64,000 bases of DNA from Planctomycetota bacterium. GTDB lineage: Bacteria > Planctomycetota > J058 > JAJDCQ01. This document shows positions 17,199 to 25,148 of the stretch, piece after piece; within the stretch, counting starts at the first letter, position 1; each line of letters begins with the position of its first letter. The notes under the pieces are model-generated. The model saw only the letters and a program-made list of their open reading frames with translations. It ran no database searches and had not been told where the DNA came from. The position numbers and the translations under genes are program-made. The stretch spans positions 1-64,000 of the forward strand of contig JAJDCQ010000104.1 in assembly GCA_029260755.1 (NCBI GenBank), written 5' to 3'.

Positions 17199-20015
17199 GT
17201 GTCCCTCAAGCCTGGAATGCAGCTCGGCCCCTACGTCGTCGAGAAGACGATCGGACAGGGCGGGATGGGCGCGGTCATGCGCGTCCGCCACGTCGAGACC
17301 GGCGGCGCCTACGCCCTCAAGGTGATCCTGAACGCGTCCGCGTCGAAGAACATCGACCGGGCGCTCGGCCGCTTCAAGCGCGAGGTCGAGGTGCTCGCCC
17401 GGATCGGCGGTCACCCGGGGATCGCGGCCGTCCACACGTGCGGACGAACCGAGCGGGGCCTCCCCTGGTACGTGATGGACCTCGTCGAGGGCGAGCCGCT
17501 CTCCGACCGCCTCCGGCTCGGACCGCTGCCCCCGCGCGACGCGGGGCGCCTCGTCGTCGAGATCGCCGAGGCGCTCGCCCACGTCCACGCCCACCGGGTG
17601 CTCCACCGCGACCTCAAGCCGGACAACGTCATCCTCGACGGCGTGACGGGGCGTCCGAAGCTCGTCGACTTCGGCCTCGCTTACGACGTCGCCGCCGATC
17701 GCCTCACCCTGACGGGCGAGATCGTCGGCACGCCCGCCTTCATGGCGCCCGAGCAGTGCCAGAGCTCGACCTCGGGCGAGGACGCGAGCGAGCCCGACGC
17801 CCGCACCGACGTCTACGGCGCGGGCGCCGTCCTCTACTTCGCCTTGACGGGCGAGCCGCCGTTCCACGGCAAGGAGCCGATGAACCTCGTCTTCGATGTG
17901 ATCCAGACGCCGCCCGTGCCCCCGAGCCGCAAGAACGCCGCCGTCCCGCGCGAGCTCGAGTCGATCTGCCTCCGCGCCCTCGAGAAGGAGCCCGCGGATC
18001 GCTACCAGACCGCCGCCGACCTCGCGCAGGACCTCGAGCGATGGCTCCGCGGCGAGTCGACCGACGCCGGCCGCCGCGGTCGGGCCCGGAGCAAGCGCGG
18101 CTGGCTGAAGGGGACGGCGATCGCGACCGGCGTCGCCGCCGCGCTCGTCCTGGCCGGCGCCTCCCTCATCCCGGGCCGCCGACCGACGGGCCGCCAGGAC
18201 CTGATCGCCCTCGAGGACGCCCTCGTCACGCGCGGCCATCTCACATCCGCGGAGATCGACGAGCTCGGTCGGATCGAGCGCGCGCCAGCGATCGCATCCG
18301 AGCCGGCCCTCGCGCGGCGAGCCGCCATCCTCGACTCGCTCGCGCGCCTGACCGAGCCGCGGGAGGCCGCAGCCGGCGCGAGCGCGACCATCGTCGTCGC
18401 CGACCGGGACGCCGCCCACGCGATCGCCCGACAGGTGCGCGCGACCGGCCGGGTCGACGCGGTCCTGCTCCGACGCGTCCGGCGGGCGCTCGTCGGCGCG
18501 GACCGTTACGACGCGCTCGCGCGGGTGCTGTTCGAGTCGCCGGCCGTGCCGCCCGACCCCGAGGATGCCGCCCGCGTCGCGACGGCGCTCGCCGCCGACG
18601 CCGACGACGCGATCCCCGACGACGACGCGGTGTTCGCGACGCTCCTCGCCGCGCGCATCGACGAGCCCACGCGGGGCCGGCTGCTCGCGCTCCGCGGCGC
18701 TCGGGCGCTCGCGCAGTCCGAGGCGGACGGGCTCGACGACTCGGACCGGTCGGCCCTCCGGGCTCGGGCCCAGGCGAGCCTCGCCGCGGCCCTCTCCGAC
18801 CACGGCGCGATCTTCGACGCGTCCGGCTGGCCGGAGTCGTTCCACCGCCACCTCCACCTCGCCTTCGAGGCCGCTCTGGACGAGCGCCTCGACGACGCGG
18901 CCGGGATCCTCGGCCTCCTCGCGCGCGCTCCGGACCGCGAGATCGTTCCGCCGGCCGAGGTGATCGGACGCCTCCATCGACGCCTCGTGTTCGGGGGTGA
19001 CGCGACGGCCGTCGATCCCCTCACGATCCGGCGGGGCGTCCTCATCGGCGCCTACCTCGATCGCCACCAGGCGTGGATCAGCCCGCCCTGGGAGCTCCGG
19101 AACAAGTCGTCCGAGTGGGTCGAGGAGATGGAGCGCCTCGCGGAGATCGATGCCCGCCGCGAAGCGGACCGGCGCGACCCGGCGGTGCTCGTCTTCCTCG
19201 CCCTCGTCCTCGAGAACGGCACGAGCGACCGTCCGGCGGTCTGGATCGCGGCGGCCCGCGAGACGCGCGTCGAGGCGGCGTGGCTCCACGCCCGCGTCGG
19301 GATGTTCGCCAACCGCCAGGAGCGATGGGACGCGGCCCGACGCTCGTACGCCCGCGCCTACGAGCTCGACCGCGCGCGGCCCCCGGGACGTCGCTCCCCG
19401 GGGACGACGAAGAGCTACGCCGAGCGTCTCCTCGGAGTGGCCAAGAGCGATCCCTCGGCGGATCTCGGCCACCTGGTCGAGGTCGCCCTCCAGGCGGCCG
19501 CCGATCAGACGGCGGCGGCCGGATGGCTCCGGGAGATCGGCGCGGCCGGAGGCGTCCCGCCCTGGCAGCTCTCCAACCCGAGCGGGATCGCTGCGTCGAT
19601 GCGCCAGGTCGCCGAGCATCTCCAGGAGCGCGGGCCGCCGCACTGCTGCGGCCCGGACGGCGACGTCATCGAGCGGATCGTCACGGCGGCCGACGCCCTC
19701 CTGTCGGACGAGCTCCTCGGCTTCAAGAACACGGTGAGCGAGGACACGGTGACCGACGGCGCGCTCCGCGGCGTCGTCGGGCTGCACCACGAGACCCACG
19801 GTCGCTTCCGGCCCGCTCTCGCCGAGATCGAACGAGCCGTCCGGGCCGAGCGCGACCGGACGCCGCTGTCGGAGTATGCCGAGGCGAACCGCCGCAAGAG
19901 CCTCATCTCCTGGCTCGAGCACCGCGCCCGGGTGCTCCGGGCGCTCGGGGAGACCGATCGCGCGAAGGCGGACGAGGAGGAGGCCGCCGCGCTCCGCGAG
20001 GAGAACGACGGCTAG
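17199..20015 (+). CDS. Membrane Ser/Thr protein kinase, ackA-pta-linked
   Basis: A 938-residue kinase. The catalytic domain starts almost at the N terminus (residues 10-285) with GQGGMGAVMRV, ALKVIL, VLHRDLKPDN, LVDFGLAYD and GTPAFMAPEQ, all catalytic residues present. A TM helix follows (about 305-328). The C-terminal 600 residues are helical and Ala/Arg-rich with weak TPR-like stretches (RSYARAYELDRARP) and no family I recognise. Start is the GTG at 17199, with an in-frame ATG at 17217 as alternative; neither has a strong ribosome site. The 48-bp distance from pta suggests co-transcription, so it may respond to, or modify, the acetyl-phosphate node; that is inference from position only. Confidence 0.9.
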   Translation: MSLKPGMQLGPYVVEKTIGQGGMGAVMRVRHVETGGAYALKVILNASASKNIDRALGRFKREVEVLARIGGHPGIAAVHTCGRTERGLPWYVMDLVEGEPLSDRLRLGPLPPRDAGRLVVEIAEALAHVHAHRVLHRDLKPDNVILDGVTGRPKLVDFGLAYDVAADRLTLTGEIVGTPAFMAPEQCQSSTSGEDASEPDARTDVYGAGAVLYFALTGEPPFHGKEPMNLVFDVIQTPPVPPSRKNAAVPRELESICLRALEKEPADRYQTAADLAQDLERWLRGESTDAGRRGRARSKRGWLKGTAIATGVAAALVLAGASLIPGRRPTGRQDLIALEDALVTRGHLTSAEIDELGRIERAPAIASEPALARRAAILDSLARLTEPREAAAGASATIVVADRDAAHAIARQVRATGRVDAVLLRRVRRALVGADRYDALARVLFESPAVPPDPEDAARVATALAADADDAIPDDDAVFATLLAARIDEPTRGRLLALRGARALAQSEADGLDDSDRSALRARAQASLAAALSDHGAIFDASGWPESFHRHLHLAFEAALDERLDDAAGILGLLARAPDREIVPPAEVIGRLHRRLVFGGDATAVDPLTIRRGVLIGAYLDRHQAWISPPWELRNKSSEWVEEMERLAEIDARREADRRDPAVLVFLALVLENGTSDRPAVWIAAARETRVEAAWLHARVGMFANRQERWDAARRSYARAYELDRARPPGRRSPGTTKSYAERLLGVAKSDPSADLGHLVEVALQAAADQTAAAGWLREIGAAGGVPPWQLSNPSGIAASMRQVAEHLQERGPPHCCGPDGDVIERIVTAADALLSDELLGFKNTVSEDTVTDGALRGVVGLHHETHGRFRPALAEIERAVRAERDRTPLSEYAEANRRKSLISWLEHRARVLRALGETDRAKADEEEAAALREENDG

Positions 20016-20072
20016 GAGCCGAGAGAAGGCTCACCTGCGGGCGGGTCAGTCCTTCTTCTCGCACGAACGGGG

Positions 20073-20215
20073 AACGATCCACAGATTTCACAGATTTCAC
20101 AGATTGGGAGTTGCCGAAGACGGTCCCTCGCCTCCGGCCGAGGTCCGCCCGCGTTCGGCAAGACCCGCGAGTCGCCCGCGGCGATCTGTGTCATCTGTGT
20201 AATCTGTGGATCGTT
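20073..20215. repeat. Hairpin element B (9-nt-unit arms, CACAGATTN family)
   Basis: Left arm 20073-20105 and right arm 20183-20215 are reverse complements at 29 of 33 positions around a 77-bp loop. Arms consist of tandem CACAGATTN units. The right arm runs directly into TTTTT (20214-20218), so on the plus strand it could end the transcript of the kinase gene finishing at 20015. It sits in a convergent intergenic region about 90 bp from element C, which has a different unit sequence. Confidence 0.8.
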
Positions 20216-20281
20216 TTTCGCGACGGCAATCGCACGCTCCTGTTCGAGGAACGAGAGTCTCGGGCGGAGCACCGCGACGCG

Positions 20282-20420
20282 TCGGCAATGGCTCGGCGAC
20301 GCCCGAGTCAATCCGTGTAATCCGCGAAATCCGCGGTTTCGTTCTCTCGGCAGAAAAACGGAACCGCGGATTCCGCGGATGACGCGGATTGCGAGCTGCC
20401 GACTCGGAGTTCATTGCCGA
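20282..20420. repeat. Hairpin element C with outer inverted repeat
   Basis: Inner arms 20309-20340 and 20360-20391 are reverse complements at 28 of 32 positions with a 19-bp loop; the units are CGCGGATTN. An additional perfect 9-bp outer inverted repeat, TCGGCAATG at 20282-20290 and CATTGCCGA at 20412-20420, brackets the element. Its left flank (about 40 bp) and right flank (GGATTGCGAGCTGCCGA) recur almost unchanged around element D near 55808-55892. Confidence 0.8.
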
Positions 20421-20447
20421 GGCGCGGGCTGCGGGGACGATCGCGGG

Positions 20448-21602
20448 TCAGATCTGCCCGAACAGGTGCAGATCCAGGTTCGAGGGCTTCGGCGGCGGCG
20501 CTCCCGTCGGCTCGACGTTGACCGCGAACTGGTGGTAGACCGCGTCCGCCGCGAGCGCGGGGAGGAGCAGCGTCGCCGTTCCCTTCGCGTTCGGGCGGAA
20601 GGCGCCGGCGAAATCGATCGGCTTCGGCTCGGCGTTGGCCATCGCCCACAGCGTGTAGACCTGCGCCGGTCCGACCTGCTTCAGGCCGTGGGCGAGGAGC
20701 AGCCCGCGCCCCGCGCTCCGGTCGTAGAAGAGGAACGCGACCGCATCGGGGTTGCGCTCGTCGTCGCCGTCGAGGCGGACGACCTCGACGCCCGGGTTCT
20801 GGATGAGGCTCTCGAGCTCCTCGAGCTCCTCGACCCGGTCGCGGGCGTCGTCCCGAGCCGCCTCGGCGGCGGTCAGGCGCGACCTCACGGACTCGCCCTC
20901 CTCGAGAAGCTCGGCGAGATCCCGCTCGGCCCGGGCGAGCTCCGCCTGCGCGGCGTCGCGGTCGCCGGCGAGCGCGGTGCGGACGCGGCCCAGCTCGGCC
21001 TTCGCCTCGTCGACCTCGCCCATCTTCAGGACGAGGCCGACGAGCAGCCCGGCGGCGACGAGGATGCTCGCCGCCGCGACGATCCAGCCGGCGCGCGAGG
21101 GCGGCGGTGGCGTCGCGACGACCACCGGGGGCGCCGCGGGTCGAGTCGGCGGCGGCGCGGGCGCCGGGCTCGGCGCCTTCGGCGCGAGGCGGAGCTCCTC
21201 GTCCGAGATGGGCTTCACCGCCGGCTTCGCGTCGGGCTTCGCGGGGACGGTCTCCCCATCGACCGCGGGCGCCTTCGCAGCCGGCCGCTCGTCCGGCTTC
21301 GCCGCCTTCGGCGCGGCCCGCTGCGCGATCGCCTTCGCGAGCGACTTCGCCTTGGGCGGCGGCAGCGGCCGGTTCTCGGGGCGGCCGATCGCCGACAGGA
21401 GACGCATCTTGACCGCGTCCGCGGGCGGAACGGGAGGCACGTCGACCGTCAGGAGCGTGATCTCCTCGCGGGTCGTCGCGAGGACGCCCTCGCAGATCCG
21501 GCAGCCCGCCTCGAGGTGGCTCTCGAACGCGGCGAGGTCGGCGCCGTCGAGGGCGCCGATCGCGTAGATCTCGGCTCGGTCGGTCCAGGGCGCGTGACTC
21601 AT
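20448..21602 (-). CDS. Membrane anti-sigma factor, RskA-like
   Basis: A 384-residue regulator of the adjacent ECF sigma factor. The start ATG at 21602 overlaps the sigma-factor stop (ATGA), giving translational coupling. The N-terminal cytoplasmic anti-sigma domain (1-65) has an H-x4-C-x2-C zinc-binding-like motif (HLEAGCRIC), one residue longer than the standard H-x3-C-x2-C. A Pro/Lys/Ala-rich linker follows, one TM helix (about 165-190, WIVAAASILVAAGLLVGLVL), a coiled-coil segment (about 200-255, AQAELARAERDLAELLEEGES), and a C-terminal extracytoplasmic RskA domain (QVYTLWAMANAEPKPIDFAGAF). Such proteins hold the sigma factor inactive until the outer domain is cleaved or altered. Confidence 0.9.
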   Translation of the reverse strand: MSHAPWTDRAEIYAIGALDGADLAAFESHLEAGCRICEGVLATTREEITLLTVDVPPVPPADAVKMRLLSAIGRPENRPLPPPKAKSLAKAIAQRAAPKAAKPDERPAAKAPAVDGETVPAKPDAKPAVKPISDEELRLAPKAPSPAPAPPPTRPAAPPVVVATPPPPSRAGWIVAAASILVAAGLLVGLVLKMGEVDEAKAELGRVRTALAGDRDAAQAELARAERDLAELLEEGESVRSRLTAAEAARDDARDRVEELEELESLIQNPGVEVVRLDGDDERNPDAVAFLFYDRSAGRGLLLAHGLKQVGPAQVYTLWAMANAEPKPIDFAGAFRPNAKGTATLLLPALAADAVYHQFAVNVEPTGAPPPKPSNLDLHLFGQI

Positions 21603-22174
21603 GCCGCTCCCTCCCCCGCGGCCGCTCCGAGGAGCTCCCGCAGCCGCCGCAGGCCGAGCCGCATCCGCGTCTTGACCGTGCCGAGCGGGATCGCCAGCTT
21701 CTCCGCGATCTCGGTCTGGGTGAGGCCGCCGAAGTAGGCGAGCTCGAGCGCCTTCCGCTGCTCGGGCGGGATCACCCCGAGCACTCCCTCCACGGTCAGA
21801 CGGGCGTCGACCCGGTCGGCGAGCCCGTTGGCGCCGGGCGCCGAGGCTCCGGCGACGATCTCGTCGCCCGCCGCGGCGCCGTCCTTTCGGCGCCGTCGAG
21901 CGCGGAGCCGGTCGATTCCGCGGGTGCGGGTGACCGTGACGACCCACGCGTCGGGGCTGCCCCGCTCGCGACGATACTGGGTCGACTTCCGCCAGAGCTG
22001 GAGGAAGACCTCCTGCACCAGCTCCTCCGCATCGGCGCGGTTGCCCAGCATCCGGATCGCGATGCCGTTCACCAGCGCGGCGTACCGGTCGTAGAACCGC
22101 CCGAAGGCGTCGCGGCTGCCGCGCGCCATCCGGCCGATGAGCTGGACCGAGTCCTCGTGAGCCGCGTCGGGCAT
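21599..22174 (-). CDS. ECF RNA polymerase sigma factor (SigK/RpoE type)
   Basis: A 191-residue ECF sigma factor. Region 2 (DAFGRFYDRYAALVNGIAIRMLGNRADAEELVQEVFLQLW) and region 4 (PPEQRKALELAYFGGLTQTEIAEKL, then LGTVKTRMRLGLRRL) are both intact, with a short linker. The start ATG at 22174 has AGAGGA unusually close to it. The stop overlaps the anti-sigma start, the standard organisation of a sigma/anti-sigma operon. The divergent secreted protein gene at 22382 is a plausible regulon member. Its recognition sequence cannot be read off the window with confidence. Confidence 0.95.
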   Translation of the reverse strand: MPDAAHEDSVQLIGRMARGSRDAFGRFYDRYAALVNGIAIRMLGNRADAEELVQEVFLQLWRKSTQYRRERGSPDAWVVTVTRTRGIDRLRARRRRKDGAAAGDEIVAGASAPGANGLADRVDARLTVEGVLGVIPPEQRKALELAYFGGLTQTEIAEKLAIPLGTVKTRMRLGLRRLRELLGAAAGEGAA

Positions 22175-22359
22175 TCCTCTTGCACCGGCCCGGGGTTGCG
22201 AAGGCCCGAGCGAGGCGCTCCTTTTATCAGAACCGGCCCCGCGAGCGCCATCGCTGGCCGGGCGAGGCGGCCGAGACCGGCCCCCTCCCCCTCGCCCCTA
22301 CGACGGGGACCGGGCGGTCGGATTCATCGATCTGGAACTCGTCGCGCTTCGAGCGGGTT

Positions 22360-22378
22360 GGAGCCGGGAGGAGGCTCC
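22360..22378 (+). promoter_or_regulatory. Hairpin presenting the Shine-Dalgarno in its loop
   Basis: GGAGCC (22360-22365) pairs perfectly with GGCTCC (22373-22378), leaving GGGAGGA as the loop; that loop is the ribosome-binding site of the gene starting at 22382. It ends 3 nt before the start codon. The structure could expose or hide the site; only the pairing itself is seen. Confidence 0.5.
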
Positions 22379-22381
22379 CCC

Positions 22382-25144
22382 ATGCGCCGTCGCGTCCTGT
22401 CCGCTCTGATCGTCGCCGCCGCGGTCTTCGCCGCAGTCCCCGGCCCCGTCATCGCCGACGACGGCGACGACGGCGACGCCCACCGAGACCCGATCGATCG
22501 GCTCGTCGATTCCGTCTCGCAGCTCGACGGGCTGACCCGGCGCCTCGAGCGCCCGGGCGAGCCGGCCGATCCGACGCTCCGGACCCGCGTCGTCGAGCAG
22601 GCCGACGCGGCGATCGCCGCGCTCGACGCCGCCCTCGCGCCGATCCAGGCGCGGGCCGCCGGGATCGATGAGGACGCGCCCGCCGACGAGGCCGAGCGAG
22701 AGACGCTCACCCGGCGTGACCTCCTCGAGTACGTCCGGGCGCTCGCCTCGCTCGACCGCGGCGTCGCGACGCCCGACGAGGCGGGGCGAGCCGGGCGGCT
22801 CCAGGCGGCCCTCGCCGAGATCGACGCCTTCCTCGCGGCGCGAACGGTCCGCTTCGACCTCTGGTGCTACGCCTATCGCGACCGCGGACGTGCCCTGGCG
22901 GCCGGCGGTCGCCTCGAGGAGGCGCGGGTTGTCTTCGACGAGCTGACCGAGGTCGTCCCGTGGCACGAGCCGAGCGACCCCGACGAGCGACGGGCCGTCT
23001 ACGCCTTCTGCCTCGAGGTCGCGACCGAGGCGAGCTGGCTCCTCGCCCGGACCAGCATCGCCGACGGCGCCCCCGAGCACGCGATCTCGGCGGTCGACGC
23101 GATGATCGCGCGATCGCGCGGCGGGCGGGACACGACGACGAAGGCGCCGTTCGTGCCGGTCGAGCACCGGTTCGGCCGGCTCGCCATCCTCGAGCGGGCG
23201 CGCGCCCTCGCCGCCCTCGGACGCCTCGACGAGGCGGGCGCGGCCGTCGACGCGGTCGCGCCGCGGCTCGCGAACGCCGAGCGACCTCCGGCGATCGGAG
23301 AGCTCGAGCGCCACGAGCTGGCCGCGTGCGAGACGCTCGCCGACCTGGCCGCGATCAGCGGCGAGGCGCTGCCGACCCGGCGCCAGTACTGGGCGTCGGT
23401 CGGGCTGGCGGTCCAGGGTCGCGTCGCGGCCTCGGTCTGGACGGTGAAGGGCGTGCTCCCGGGCGGCTCCCGACGCGCCATGGCCGCGGGGGACGAGCCC
23501 TGGGTGCTCGCCGCCCTCGTCCGCCTCGCGAGCGCCCTCTACCACGCCGGGCGCCCGACCGAGAGCGCGATCGCCTACCGCCATCTCTACCGCGCCTATC
23601 CCGGCACGAAGGAGGCCGACGACGCCCTGCGAAACGCCCGCGCGGCCGCGCGGCGGGCGGTCGAGACGCTCGGCGAGGGTGAAGGCCCGGGCCCGGTCCG
23701 CGATCTGCTCGAGTCGATCGAGGAGGACATCATCTCGCTCGGCGCCCGGAGCAGCGACGCGAACGCCCTCCGCCTCGGCAACGCGGTCGCCGCGCAGCGG
23801 GCCGGCGACTTCCTCGTCGCGGCCGAGCGCTACCTCGAGGTGCTCCCCGGCTTCGCCCGAAGGGACGGCGGGTTCGATCCCGCGCCGGCCTACCCGAACG
23901 CCGTCGCGAACGCCGGGTGGTGTCTCTACCGCCACTTCGCCATCGATCGGGAGAGTCGCGCCGAGCACGCGACCCGGGCCATCGAGACGCTCGGACGCGC
24001 GATCGGGATCGCGCGCGAGCGCGCGTCCGACGCCGACGAGGCGCTCGCGCGCTTCTACCTCGGCCACGTCCTCATCGACCCGGCGATCGCCCGCGCCCTC
24101 GACGCCATCGCGGTGCTGATGCCGTTCCAGGACCGGCTCGCCGACGCGCGGGTCCGAGGCCAGGCGACGCGCGAGCTCTGTCGCGCGCTCCTCATCCGCG
24201 ACGAGCTGAACCGGGCGGCCTCCGTCGTCCACGACGCCGCGGGCTCGAGCGTGCCCGCCGACCCGGCCCTCGGGACGGCCGCGATCCTCGTGGCGTCGGC
24301 GATCGCCGACCGCGCCGCCGACTCCGACCGGACGGCGTGGGACGCCGGGGCCCGCCTGCTCCTCCTGTGGGTCGACGCGGTCGATCCGGCGACCCGCGGG
24401 ACCGACGAGCGCCTCTGGGCGGGGACGGTCCTGCGTCGCGGGCGAGAGCCGGCCGCCGCCGCGTCGCTCCTCGAGACCTTGCCAGCGCCGGCGACGCCGC
24501 CGAGCGCGGCCGACCTCGCCGCGGCGCTCGAGCTCGGGTGGGCCCGCCTCGAGGCTGGCGACTCGACCGGCGCCGACGAGGCCCTCACCCCGCTCCTCGC
24601 CCGGCTCCCGGCCGACCTCCGACTCCTCGAGGGGCTCGCCCGCGCCCGGCTCGCCCGGTGGGACGCGCTCGTCGCCACCGACCGCCTCGGCGCCGATCGG
24701 TTCGTGGTCGCCGACGGCGGCCTGCTCGAGGTCTGGGCGAAGCTCTACCGGCGCCTCGCGACGGTCGCCCCCGACGACTACCGCCAGCTGGCCGTGGCCG
24801 AGCGATGGAGCACCCGCGACGGGGGCACGCGTCGGCTCGAGGCGTTCGTCGTGATCTGCCGCGGCAAGCTCGCCCGGCAGGACTACCTCGGCTGCGAACG
24901 GACGATCTCGCTCCACGACCAGCAGGGCAACACCGACGACGTCGTCACCCTCCGAGACGCCCGGACGGTGACCGGCCGGATCATCCGGCTCGACGCCGCC
25001 GGAATGGACCTCCGCACCTGGACGGGGATGCGGACCCTCACCGCCGAGGAGATCGAGCGAGTGGCCGACCACCGGGCGATCCGCGACGAGCTCAGAGCCC
25101 TGCGCGACCGGGCGCGGCGGGCCGGCGGCGGGTCGGGTCGCTAG
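22382..25144 (+). CDS. Secreted TPR-like hypothetical protein
   Basis: A 920-residue exported protein of unknown function. The ATG at 22382 gives a clean signal peptide (MRRRVLSALIVAAAVFAAVPGPVIA-DDG) and has GGAGGAGG upstream; in-frame sequence further upstream to 22157 is shadow. The mature part is almost entirely helical with TPR-like units (ALYHAGRPTESAIAYRHLYRAYPG, EARVVFDELTEVVPWH). The last 80 residues include VVTLRDARTVTGRIIRLDAAGMDLRTW, which looks like a small SH3/Sm-like beta barrel. No catalytic motif is visible. The gene is divergent from the ECF sigma operon (207 bp) and convergent with the double-kinase gene (4 bp between stops). A periplasmic scaffold role fits but is unproven. 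Confidence 0.8.
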   Translation: MRRRVLSALIVAAAVFAAVPGPVIADDGDDGDAHRDPIDRLVDSVSQLDGLTRRLERPGEPADPTLRTRVVEQADAAIAALDAALAPIQARAAGIDEDAPADEAERETLTRRDLLEYVRALASLDRGVATPDEAGRAGRLQAALAEIDAFLAARTVRFDLWCYAYRDRGRALAAGGRLEEARVVFDELTEVVPWHEPSDPDERRAVYAFCLEVATEASWLLARTSIADGAPEHAISAVDAMIARSRGGRDTTTKAPFVPVEHRFGRLAILERARALAALGRLDEAGAAVDAVAPRLANAERPPAIGELERHELAACETLADLAAISGEALPTRRQYWASVGLAVQGRVAASVWTVKGVLPGGSRRAMAAGDEPWVLAALVRLASALYHAGRPTESAIAYRHLYRAYPGTKEADDALRNARAAARRAVETLGEGEGPGPVRDLLESIEEDIISLGARSSDANALRLGNAVAAQRAGDFLVAAERYLEVLPGFARRDGGFDPAPAYPNAVANAGWCLYRHFAIDRESRAEHATRAIETLGRAIGIARERASDADEALARFYLGHVLIDPAIARALDAIAVLMPFQDRLADARVRGQATRELCRALLIRDELNRAASVVHDAAGSSVPADPALGTAAILVASAIADRAADSDRTAWDAGARLLLLWVDAVDPATRGTDERLWAGTVLRRGREPAAAASLLETLPAPATPPSAADLAAALELGWARLEAGDSTGADEALTPLLARLPADLRLLEGLARARLARWDALVATDRLGADRFVVADGGLLEVWAKLYRRLATVAPDDYRQLAVAERWSTRDGGTRRLEAFVVICRGKLARQDYLGCERTISLHDQQGNTDDVVTLRDARTVTGRIIRLDAAGMDLRTWTGMRTLTAEEIERVADHRAIRDELRALRDRARRAGGGSGR

Positions 25145-25148
25145 GGGG

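Noticed and set aside
13746-19922. A 2058-codon open frame on the minus strand opposite ackA, pta and the kinase
   Set aside because: Antisense of three clearly conserved genes; the long frame follows from strong G/C third-codon bias.
20073-20391. The 9-nt tandem units as a CRISPR array
   Set aside because: Units are far too short, arranged as inverted arms, and have no spacers or cas genes.
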